A stretch of 64,000 bases of DNA, taken from NCBI RefSeq assembly GCF_030867095.1, contig NC_081828.1, forward strand, positions 52,739,434 through 52,803,433, given 5' to 3'. Below are positions 23,060-32,627 of the stretch, in pieces. Both the position numbers and the translations under genes were made by a program. This DNA is from Alligator mississippiensis. Taxonomy: Eukaryota > Chordata > Crocodylia > Alligatoridae. The notes below the pieces were generated by a model that made no database searches, had not been told where the DNA came from, and saw only the letters and a list, made by a program, of their open reading frames with translations. Position 1 is the stretch's first letter. Each line of letters begins with the position of its first letter.

Positions 23060-23268
23060 TGGAGTCTGATTTTCTCTTTGGAGGGGCTGAGCACAGGCCA
23101 GAGAGGGGTGCCGCGTGGGTGCCAGTGGGGCTGTGCCCTCCGGGCCGACCAGAGAGTCTGGGGAGGGAGCTCACGGACGATGAGACCCCTCCTGTGAGAG
23201 GGCCTGGTGCGGGAGGGCTGCCTGGGGCTCTGCCCGGGGTGGTGCCCTGCCCCCCACTTCGCCCTGCG

Positions 23269-23411
23269 CCCAATCAGCGCCCGGCTCTGCCCGGAGCGCG
23301 GGAGCGGGGAAGTTTCCTCCGAGCCGCCCCCCGGGAGCCCCAGGCGGCCCCGCTCGCTGCCTTTGTTCCTGGCGGCGCCCTCCCCGCCCGCGCCCGCGCC
23401 CGCCCCCACCC
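23269..23411 (+). promoter_or_regulatory. Candidate core promoter: NF-Y site and GC boxes
   Basis: CCAATCAG at 23270-23277 is a textbook NF-Y site. CCCCGCCC at 23382-23389 and the following CCCGCGCCCGCCCCCACCC tract provide Sp/KLF-type GC boxes. No TATA box was seen, consistent with a CpG-island promoter. The start site would be expected soon after, giving a 5' UTR of several hundred bases. That placement is inference. Confidence 0.5.
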
Positions 23412-23773
23412 TCAGGCCGGGGAAGGCGGGGGTGCTGGCGCTGGGGGCAGGGGCTGTGTGCGGCCGTGTGCGCGCGTGCGCGGTCCCGCGGCCCGGCCCG
23501 GGGGAGGCTGCGGCGGGCGGAGGAGCGCGATGGAGCCGGGCGCGGGGAAGTTGGGCGCCGGGCTGTAGCGGGCCGGCCTGCGCGGCCACCTGTTCCCCGT
23601 GCGGATGGAGGCGAAGGCGCGGGCGGCGGCGCGCGGCGCCTGCGGGCCGAGAGGCGGGTCCCGGCGCGTCTGAGAGGAGCCTCGGGGCGGCTCCGCGGGG
23701 AAGGCGCCGCTGCTTCCCGCGCCCCCGGCTCGGCCAGCGGACACCTCCCGCGGCAGCCGCCTGCGCCCCGCCC

Positions 23774-23797
23774 GGCACCGGCACCGGCACCGGCACC
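23774..23797 (+). repeat. GGCACC hexamer repeat, 4 copies
   Basis: Four perfect copies of GGCACC in the presumed 5' UTR, potentially length-variable. Confidence 0.9.
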
Positions 23798-23876
23798 TGC
23801 GGACGCCGAGCGATGCCCTGGGTCGGGGGCTGAAGGGACCGGCCGCCTCCCGGAGCTCCGCGCCGCCTCCCGGGGC

Positions 23877-23906
23877 ATGGAGCGGCCCCAGCGCGGCTGC
23901 CTGTAG
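23877..23906 (+). promoter_or_regulatory. Upstream ORF in the presumed 5' UTR
   Basis: An ATG with a purine-free but GC-rich context opens a 9-codon frame (MERPQRGCL, then TAG) that ends 62 bases before the CACNA1E start codon. If the transcript is unspliced here, the uORF could reduce initiation at the main start. If the acceptor-like site at 23966-23967 is used, this uORF is removed. Confidence 0.4.
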
Positions 23907-23947
23907 AGCCGGCGGCGCGGGGAGGGGGTGGGAGCCCCGCTCGGATC

Positions 23948-23967
23948 ACCTCTCTCTTCTCTTCCAG
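23948..23967 (+). promoter_or_regulatory. 3' splice-site-like sequence 2 nt before the start codon
   Basis: A pyrimidine tract CCTCTCTCTTCTCTTCCAG ends in CAG at 23965-23967. Only one G separates it from the ATG (23969). The sequence satisfies the consensus for a U2 acceptor, so the coding exon may also be reached from an upstream non-coding exon. No matching donor was identified, so use is unproven. Confidence 0.4.
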
Positions 23968-23968
23968 G

Positions 23969-24234
23969 ATGGCGCGCTTCGGGGAGGCGGTGGCCGGCCG
24001 CCTGGGCTCGGCGGACGGCGGCTCGGAGCAGAGCAGGAGCCGCCCGGGCGCCGCGGCCCCCGCCGGGGGCACCCCGGGAGCCTTCAAGCAAACCAAAGCC
24101 CAGAGGGCCAGGACTATGGCTCTGTACAACCCCATCCCGGTCCGGCAGAACTGCTTCACCGTCAACAGATCCCTCTTTCTCTTCGGGGAGGATAACGTGG
24201 TGAGGAAATACGCCAAGAAGCTCATCGACTGGCC
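23969..24234 (+). CDS. CACNA1E: CACNA1E exon 1: cytoplasmic N-terminus of Cav2.3
   Basis: Cav2.3 is the pore-forming alpha-1 subunit of R-type, high-voltage-activated neuronal and endocrine calcium channels. This exon encodes residues 1-88 plus two bases of codon 89. It starts MARFGEAV and includes the Cav2 signature [18 protein letters not shown], then [16 protein letters not shown] and [11 protein letters not shown]. The MARFGEAV start, KQTKAQRAR and KKLIDW distinguish alpha-1E from alpha-1A and alpha-1B, whose equivalents read MARFGDE or MVRFGDE and KKITEW or KRITEW. Residues about 10-38 are a Gly/Ala/Ser/Arg-rich linker that varies among species. The ATG at 23969 is chosen because it matches the family start, although its upstream context is mainly pyrimidine with CAGG. 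The exon ends at a U12-type donor, not GT. Confidence 0.96.
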
Positions 24235-25340
24235 ATATCCTTTCCCCGCGGGCCTGCGTGTCCGGGCTGGCACATGGCCGGGGCCTGAGCCCGAGCCGGC
24301 AGGGGCGTGCGGCGGTGGCTCTCAGGTAAGCGCCTGCCTTCTGCTTCCCCGCCAGCTCCCGCTGGGCCCCTCTCCCCCGCCGGCCTGGCGTGGGCTCGTG
24401 GCTCCTGGGCTGCGCCGCCTACCTTCGCCTCGCCCCCCTCCCCTGCCTCCCTTGCCCCGGCCGGGGCGTCTCTTGGGAACAAGGAGCGGCGCCGGGGGTA
24501 GGATCACGCCGGTGCCCACGGGGACCTCACCAACTCGGCAGACTAAGTTTTACCTCCGCCATCCTGGCAGGGCTGGCGGGCGGGGGAGGGCTGGTCCGGT
24601 CCCCACTCAGAGCTGAGCTCCTCAGCACCATCTTAGGGACCCAGGCCTGGTCCCCGACTTAGAAGTGGCTGGTCCCCCCCATGCCTTGATGCACGTCTGT
24701 TCCGATCCGAGCCACTGCAGAGCTGGGCTGCAGGGGAGGGGGGGCCCCGCGGATCGTGCCCCACTCTGCTGGGTGCCTCGTTTCCCTCCCACGTGTCCTT
24801 CATTTCGGGCGCTCCCTGCCCTTTCCCGCGCCCTGGGCTCCGAGAGAGGCGAGCGAGCGTGCTGGGGAACAGGCGCTGGCGCACTTGTGGTCCGGGGACG
24901 TGCTGAGCTTTCCTGGCCGAGCCCCTCCCCCCCGTTTTGGGTGAGGCCCAGCTTTATTCGCTGCGGGAGGGTGCGGGCGGGGGGGGGGGAGTGTCGCCAT
25001 GTGATCGTCCCTTGTTCTGGGTCCAGCGTCTCAAGGAGCTCAGCTACTAGCTGCTTCTTACCCCGGACTGGTAGTGCTTGCTGGTTAAACTCCCCCCCCG
25101 TCCCACAACTCTCCAGTGCCGTCTTGTACTGCTTGCCCCCGCCCCTGCGCCCCGCGATTCAGCACCAAGGGCAGATCCCGCCGCCAGCGCGCCCAGGGCA
25201 CTCCCTTTCAGCACCGAGGACAGCTCCGCGCCCAGCGCTGCGGAGAGCTCTTTCCTGCGCGCCGCTACACGCGGCCACTCTTCGGGTCCGACCCTAGGCC
25301 CGGGCTCTGTGCAGTGTCCGCAAGAGCTCCTGACGCTCCA

Positions 25341-26751
25341 TCCTCTCGGGTAGCTTCAGCCCTGCTCACAACTCTTGGGCGTCATTAGTAGTCCAGAGAC
25401 GCACTTCTTTGTCTGGCCGGATAAGCCTGCTGCCTTGGCCCCACCCTGCCCACGGTCAGTTTTTTTCCACCCTTTACCAACCCATCTTTTCTGCACTTGC
25501 TGCACATCCTCATTCCCCAAGTCCCCAGAACAGCCTGTTTTACACTGCAGGGAATTTCTGGTCGTTGCACAGTTCAGGACCGTACTTTTGCTTGACCTCT
25601 GACGCTATTGTGAACAGTCCCCCAGAAAACACCACTTCTGGAAAATGTGGGCACCCTTGTATGTGCTCCATCTCTGTCTTCTGTAATATATATACTTGGG
25701 AGGGGAGGAAGTGTTTTAGGGTTGGAGGTGAACTGGGAAGTTTTCCACTAGGACACATTCCTTGTGCTACTTTCACAGTTCTCTGCATGTTGCCTCCATA
25801 ATACACAAGGGAGCTAACCTGAAAACTTTGAGATTGCCATGCTTTTTTTTTTTTTAACTCTGCCCCAAATTTTGCACTGAAAAATGCACATGGCTTCTGT
25901 CACTACCCTTCTCCCCTGAAACTTCTTGGCTAACTTGATAGGTCTCACGGTTCCCTTCCTGGGTGTAAATAGACTTGTCCCTGTACAAAAAGCCATTCCT
26001 GCCCTACAAAAATGCTGTTCCAAGAAATGCTGTAATTTTGAAACAAAGTCTTAAGATTTGATTTTCATTTGTAACTAGAAACTATGTACAGAAAAGAGGC
26101 ATGTTAACACTAAGGATCCAATTCAGTGAAACTTACACATTTGCTTGTCTAAGATGTTTGCCAAATTGGGGCCAGTCTGGGTTAGTGACATTCTGAAAGC
26201 TGTTGGCATATTGGCAGGGCACTTGAGACTGTTAAGGCAAGTGAAAGGCTTTTGGGTATTTGAAGAGCTGCAAAAGTTTGCTAAATACCTCCTATGCTTC
26301 ACTGACTATTTAAACCTTTTTTGTCTAACAATGCATGGTGTTTGTTTCTGCAATCTGGCCTGGGCTGTCAGTGTATAAGCATTTCAGGCATGGCTATTGC
26401 TCAGAAAGATACTTGCACATGTCTTTGGGTGACTGTGTAGCATTTGTTAGAAGAATAACTCTCATTGTCCAGAATATGCCAAATTATAAATAACATTTGC
26501 TTTGTAAAATATAGGTGGGGCTATTAGCTCTGCTTTATTTATAATAGTAACAGTTTATTTATACATTGGTAATGACCAGACCCCACCTCCCCCAAAAGTG
26601 AGTCAGGGCTCCATTATATAAGGTGCAATATACCATTTTATATAAACACAGTCTCTGCCTCTTACAGTCTGTGTGTAATGGTTTACCACCACACCAAAGA
26701 AATTCCAGGGCATTATTCACAAGAATTTGCAATACGTGGTAGTAGTTTAGC
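25341..26751. other. Intron 1 DNA, no recognised feature
   Basis: Non-coding. A T-run lies at about 25845-25856. No exon or bounded repeat recognised. Confidence 0.5.
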
Positions 26752-26759
26752 TTCTAAAT

Positions 26760-27734
26760 CAGGAGGTGGGCAAAATATTGTCCATGGAGGGACTTTATCC
26801 AGCCCAATGGCTCTCTCAGTCCCATCTGACCCAGGTGCCAACTGGCCCAGGATACATCCCACCACCCCTGGGCATGCAGTAGGGCTGGAGCAGCTCCACA
26901 GTTGGGTTCCATTTCCTGGCAGTCCCATGGAGACCAGCCGGGAGCCATGCAGGCAGGGCCCAAGCTCCAAGCTGGGCTTGTAGCTTCAGCCCTAGACCCA
27001 CCCCCAGCCTTGGCCCTGGTCCCAGACCTGAATCCAGTCCTCCCCATTCAGTGGGCCGGGGTCCCTGCAGTGTCTATTCTGAACCCACCCGCCCTGGCCA
27101 CTATGAGTTGCAGCAGCTAGACAGAAGCTGCTGCTGGGTGCAGGGAAAAAGTGGGACCTGGCGGCAGGTGTGGCCACCTCCCATTCATTGCTTCCAGGCC
27201 CTTCTCACTGCAGCTACCCAGAGACCATGCCAGGGATGCTCTGCAACTCCTCACCACTGCCACTGATACCACTGGTGCTACCTCCAGGCTGCCCCAGGTC
27301 CCCATGCTTGGCAGGGTGGCTGTGGCAGGGAGGAGCTGCAGGTGGCTACAGCAAAAAGGGCCATGAGTTGCGACGGGGAGGCACTTGCACCTGCTGCCAT
27401 GCCCAGCAGCAGCTTCTTCCCAGCCATTGTTGCCGCCACCCAGACCACTGATGCTGAAGCCGAACTGCAGCTCTAGCCCCTCTTCAGGGTAGAAGGGCAG
27501 CTCAGAGCTGGCCCTAGTGGTAGCAGGGCCCCCAGCTGAGCGGACTCTGCTGAGGCTGCTGCCTGTCCGCACCTGTGCCAGCTCCCTACCAACTTTCCTG
27601 CCCATGGCCCCATCCCATATAGGGAGGTTTGGTGAGCTGTTGCATGGTTTGGTGAGCTGTTACATGGTAACCCAGCCTACAGCTCCCAAAAACTCCCTAT
27701 GTGGCCCCTGGGCCCAAATAATTGTCCACCCCTG
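26760..27734. mobile_element. hAT-like non-autonomous element (975 bp)
   Basis: It begins CAGGAGGTGGGCAAAATATTG and ends AATAATTGTCCACCCCTG, inverted copies. The flanks TTCTAAAT (26752-26759) and TTCTAGAT (27735-27742) differ at one base. The interior is GC-rich and non-coding. It shares the GGGCTGGAGCAGCTCCACAG block with the element at 37348-39081. A 20-bp unit GGTTTGGTGAGCTGTTGCAT is duplicated at 27626-27665. Confidence 0.82.
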
Positions 27735-27742
27735 TTCTAGAT

Positions 27743-29705
27743 ATTTTGTAAATGCAAATGTTAGGCACTGTTCTAATTAAAATAATGGAATCAAGTTAAG
27801 TAGTCCTCTTTCCAAGAATCTCATCCACCTGAAAGCATTTGTGTTGTTCTTCAGTGCACCACTTGATAGCTTTGGCTATCTCTTGTGTAGACTGGGCTGT
27901 TTTGACGATAGCCTTATGCAGTGAATGTATGAGTGGGATGAAGTGGAACGTGCACTGAAAATGGAAATTGAAACACATTTATGAGAAAATCTCTAGTGGT
28001 GTGAATGAAAATTCAATCTCTTCAGCCTCTTAGTTTAATACTGTGACTATTCTTTTTTTAGGCTGCAGCAAAATGCCTGAAACAGCCAGAGTTTATATTT
28101 CTCTTCAGTGGAGCAAGAGCTCAAAGTACAATAACTTAGGACAATGCTACCTTTACAACAGAGTCTTATAATGAGAGGGCACTGAAATTGCATACTATTA
28201 TCAGATAATGTAGCAAGGGTTGTTGTTTTCTCTTGGTAATTGTACACTGGTGTAATCAATTAAAAGGGATATTGTCTTTAGCTAGTTCCAGTGGCTCCAT
28301 AGAGTTGCTTGAATGTCTCACCTGTCTAGAGCAATGCCTGCAGTTTGAATACCAGCATTGTCTCCGAGTTTGCAATCACACTAGTTCATGGAGGTGAGTT
28401 TTGGATCTCAGCCACAGTAAATGAGAGTGTGGCTGGCCTTAGGAAGGATGCTTGCTATTTTCAGTGGTACTAGTTATAATAGGGATGACACAGAGGAAAG
28501 CCATCTTCAGTTGGGAAGGGGGGATGTGGGGGCTTCTTCATTAAAATCCAGTTGACTAGGTAATAGGGATAAAAATAACTGGGAGCTGGTGATTCAGTCC
28601 TGTATATCTGCCGGGTAAATGTATAATTATAACCAGCAACCTCTTCAGTTTTGCTTTCCAGTGTAAATAGGGATGATACATAGAGTAGAAGAAGGAGAAA
28701 TGTGAGGCAATGGCTTTTATTTTCCTGTGGAGGATTCAGACCTCTTAGAATTTCAAGCCCCAAACCCTGATTTATTAGCTTTGGCAGAGTTGCTCTTTTT
28801 ACTGTTAATGTGCAGAAGGCCGGACAGAAGCCATTTGATTTTAGCTAAAGGAGTGTTGGGTTTCTTCCTGTCTTTCTTTCTGAAGTCAACTTTAAAACTC
28901 AAATGCAACTCAAGCTGAATCTCCCATGACAATGACCCATTCCTGCCCCTTTACCTGCACTTATTCTGCTGGGGGAGTAGCAGTCAGCATCCAGACCTCC
29001 TGTCTTGATTTCATTTGCACAGCTTCCTGGAAAGCTACAATTCAGTTAGAATGTGAGATGAGATGCACTTCACTGATACCCACTCAATTAATCTTTGGTT
29101 TAATCCTGTTTGGTTACAGCTAGACACCCCCAAGAAAATGAAAGTTGGGTTGTGAGCATGGCTCATTATCCCAGGGAGAAAGCCCTGGCTTATGTATGTT
29201 TTGCCATGTGGGTTTTACCAGGCTGGTTAGGTAAAGGTGGGCATGTGGAGCTATTGGGCTGATCTGGAGACGTTTGAGAGGTACTGCAGGGTCTAAGCTG
29301 GAGAAAAATACCCTTGCATTTTATTTTTTAGTGTCAATGCTTCTGCTTATGGGCTTGATTCTTCAAGTTTCTAAGCACTCTCCCCCAGTCTAGAAAAGCA
29401 CTTATGTGTTCACGTAAACTTTAAGCCAGTTTGTAATCCTGTTGTCTTCAGTGAGATTCTCTGGTTGGTTTATGACATAGGGTAAAGGGAACTATTAAAA
29501 TTGTCTGCCTCTCTTTCAACTCTTATCTTTTTACTGCTCACTCTCTCCAAAAGAGGGACAAACCTGTTGTGTATAAAGAAGAGAATTTCCCTCTCTCACT
29601 CTGATTCTGATAGCTTTTCTCTGGGGTATACAGCGATCCCCTTGGGCATTTTTACATGTGCTCTGGGAGGTGGCGGGGGAGGGGTGTGTGCCTTAATTAG
29701 TGAGA
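27743..29705. other. Intron 1 DNA, no recognised feature
   Basis: No exon, RNA gene or bounded repeat was recognised. Confidence 0.5.
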
Positions 29706-29955
29706 GCTTTTAATTAAAAGCACCTGAGCGTCTTGTGTGTCAGCATCACCCATGCTGAAAAACGGCAGCAGGGCACTTTGAACTAAAGCTTATCGAATAA
29801 ACTTTAGTTCAAAGTGCCCTACAGTCATTTTTTGGTGTGGGGACGCTAATACACCTGACGCCAGAGTCTGCTGGAGCATGTTTATTTCCATTCTCCAGCA
29901 GACGCGATTAATCAAGTCTGCTCTGATGCGCTGGATTTCCAGTGCATCGGAGTCA
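29706..29955. mobile_element. Foldback MITE-like hairpin cluster
   Basis: The central feature is a perfect 19-bp inverted repeat (AGGGCACTTTGAACTAAAG at 29770-29788, complement at 29802-29820) with a 13-nt loop. The inverted similarity continues outward, more weakly, to about 29724 and 29865 (GCGTC...GTGT against ACAC...GACGC). Adjacent hairpins are the 16-bp palindrome GCTTTTAATTAAAAGC (29706-29721), a GTCTGCTGGAG/CTCCAGCAGAC stem (about 29866-29902), and a CTCTGATGCGCTGGA/TCCAGTGCATCGGAG stem (about 29919-29950). Such structure is typical of foldback MITEs. No target duplication was established, so the limits are approximate. Confidence 0.55.
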
Positions 29956-32425
29956 GCTCCCTGCACATGTATGGGACCCCCTTCTGTCCAGTCACTTATC
30001 CTGAGAGAGACAGTATCTTCTTGGATTTGTTCTGCTGGTTCCTGCTTCCTTTTTCCTGGCTCTTTCTCTCTGGGTAGCCTTGTCCTGCTCTCTGCAAGAG
30101 GCACAATGGACTTTGTGTTCTCTTGATACACATCCATACTTCTTGTTAATCCACCTATGCTAAAGGGAGAACAGACTTCTATCAGACTCAAAGTTCCCTC
30201 TCTCCTCTGCTACCTCTATCCTAATTAAAGCCATAACTATTTGTAAATCAGGTCCTTATCTGAAACCCCCTCCTCCAGACAACAATTCTGTCTTAGCCTG
30301 GCCAGACTGGCAGGAAATGTCTAGAAGAGACAATGATTTTTTAAATTATCTTTTATTGGACCAACTGCTGGGAGATCTGTTGGATAAGCTTGCAGGCATC
30401 AAGTGCCCTCACAACAAATCCTTGCCTCTGATGCACTTCTTGGGCTACCATGGATACAACAGTACTCCAACCCTGTTACAAAGTTGTCATTTCCAAGATG
30501 GTGATAGTTGATACATACACCCCAAATGTATTGCCACTAGTTCTGTGTTCCTAAGCAGATAGAAAGCCCAGTTCTAGACTGAAGATATTTCAGCCTAAGA
30601 ACCTATCCCTCTAGGCCAAAATTAGAAGTAGCTTGTGGATTTTGTTCTATAGAGGACACATAAACGCACACAAACACATTTTTTAATTTTCTGTTCACAA
30701 GGGCTTCTACTCCATCACAGATGCACAAACTGAGACTGTTTCTGTTTCCTGGCAGCACTGTCTCTGTCCATTGAAAGCAAACAAAAGCCATAAAGGGGGT
30801 TTATTCAGAAGGGTTAGATTGCTCAGATGAAGGACAATTGTGCAGACTGTAGTTGTTTGCAAACACAGAGTCCTGTTTTGCCTTGGGTGACTCAGGTGGC
30901 ATCTGTTACTGTGTTGGGACACTGGCTGAGTGACAGAATGTGTAATGAAGCCATAACCATCACCATTGACCTAGGAGTTTTTGCAGTGGCTGTAAAGGGT
31001 AGAGCTAATATGGTGTGTTGCTGCCTTTCTGACATTCTGTCTCTTCCTGCATCTTGGTTATCTTATCTGTTGCAATGACTCTAATGTCACCTGTATCCAA
31101 ATCTCCTGTGGTAAAGGTGGTCTCTTACACCAATTGCACAGTCATTTTGCATTGGTGACAATGACTACCAAAGATACAGAGCTATGGACGATTGAGCCTT
31201 GAGTATCTTCATTGTAGCACTGTCAGAGTCCAGAGACAATTCTAGCCAGGGTCATCCATGTGAGCTTCAGTGCAGCAATGTCCTATCGCTGTTCAGCGAA
31301 GAACAACTGTTGCATAATAGTGCCCATTGATGTGAGTATCTGTGTCCATTGTGTCCAGTTGGGTGGCATTCCTTACTGCATCTCTTTGTCAAGTGCTCAG
31401 CCAGGATCCCAGCAGCACTACCTTCCTTACTCCTACACTCCACTCAGGGCTATTAGGACTCTTAAAAAAAAAAACAGTATAAGTTTTGTAAGGATTTGTT
31501 TCAAGCAAAATTGGGGATTAGTGGGGATTTCCTAAACGGAGTAACTTCATCCACTGGTTCCTGCACTTGACAGTGGCATGACTATACTCCCCATGAGAAT
31601 AGTTCATAACCTTCTAACATGTTACTGTTGTTCTTTCAATGCTGCTTGTTTTGCCCTTCATTCATTAGATTGTAAGCCTTTTTTTGGGAGTAGGTGTAAT
31701 GGCAAGTCCATCTTTTTGACAGCCAGAGCGAGAGAGAGAAGCTGCCTGTCAGATGGTGAATTTAAACAGAGGCAGCTGTTGTCATGGTGATGCCAAGTTG
31801 CATCCTGTTGCTGTGGCAACCAAAGTTAAAAAACTGATGTTAAGGCAAGAAAATCACATGATGTGGTTCTTTTTTGTTTAAAAAAAAGAGGAGGAGAGAT
31901 TTGGCTTTCATTTTTTAAAGGGAAGGTAGGGTGGAAAAAAATAAACTTTTTATAGAGTTTTGCTTGCATGTGTGACATCTATTCAAACACATACATTTAA
32001 TTTATCTGTTATATCTGTGGATTACAAAGGTCAAATCCAAGCGTTGTGTAGCTGGCCTGTGCACACTAACACAACATTTACACTGAATTTGGCTGTTTGT
32101 GCGGATTCAGCACGTAGAGTTTTAGATTTCCTTACATTAATTTTATGCTTCCAATTGTTGACTTGAATTTTCTTTAGCTTAGATGGCCTGAACCAAGAAT
32201 ATCTCCGTTGAAGTAAGGAATGTAGTAGTGGTGTTAAACTAGTATGAAAAAGGGCAATTTAAACTTATGGCTCTGATCCTTGGATATGACAGAGGGCTTC
32301 TTTGGCACAGACATGGAAGTGGAGAAGAGGGGCTAGATCACCACCCTGGAGCTCTGACACTTTGCTCGGGCTTGTGTGGGCTGTTGTGGCTCCCTAGTCA
32401 ATTTAGAGCATTGACAATAACAGCT
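29956..32425. other. Intron 1 DNA with a candidate conserved element
   Basis: No exon recognised. The only notable stretch is the X-box-like pair at 31778-31820, listed separately. Confidence 0.45.
31778..31820. promoter_or_regulatory. Paired RFX X-box-like motifs
   Basis: GTTGCTGTGGCAAC at 31807-31820 fits the palindromic RFX X-box consensus (GTTGCCATGGCAAC) at nearly every position. A diverged relative, GTTGTCATGGTGAT, lies at 31778-31791. RFX factors act in neuronal and ciliated-cell enhancers, which is plausible for a neuronal channel gene. Function is inferred from the motif alone. Confidence 0.35.
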
Positions 32426-32433
32426 CCCTAGAG

Positions 32434-32619
32434 CAGGGGCAGGCAAAATGCATCCCGTGGGCCAGATGTGGCCAGCTGGGCCATTCTATCCAGCCTGCGG
32501 GGCCCCTAAAAAATTTAGAAAATTAGTATTATCTGCCCCTGGCTGACTGTTATGTGGCCCTCAATGGCTTGCCAAAACTCAGTAAGCAGCCCTCCACCTG
32601 CAATAATTGCCCGCCCATG
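32434..32619. mobile_element. hAT-like non-autonomous element (186 bp)
   Basis: It begins CAGGGGCAGGCAAAATG and ends AATAATTGCCCGCCCATG. The 8-bp duplication CCCTAGAG is perfect (32426-32433 and 32620-32627). Its right half (TGTGGCCCTCAATGG, CTTGCCAAAACTCAGTAAGC) matches the right end of the 37348-39081 element, so the two are relatives of very different size. Confidence 0.85.
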
Positions 32620-32627
32620 CCCTAGAG

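Larger units (their letters stand above)
23060..25340. promoter_or_regulatory. CACNA1E: CpG island covering the CACNA1E promoter and exon 1
   Basis: Base composition switches abruptly to GC-rich, CpG-dense DNA near 23.06 kb, densest at about 23.25-24.0 kb, and fades by about 25.3 kb. The CACNA1E start codon sits in the middle. This is the expected architecture of a constitutively unmethylated vertebrate promoter. The long open frames on both strands here reflect high GC and lack of stops, not protein-coding constraint. Confidence 0.9.

Noticed and set aside
22927..23568. A 213-codon plus-strand open frame upstream of CACNA1E
   Set aside because: It straddles the CpG-island edge with no domain or splice context and would lie across the probable promoter.
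23050..24273. A 407-codon minus-strand open frame and several 200-300-codon frames across the CpG island
   Set aside because: They overlap CACNA1E exon 1 in antisense or wrong frames. Composition is Pro/Arg/Ala/Gly-rich, as expected from GC-rich DNA that lacks stop codons, and no domain is recognisable.
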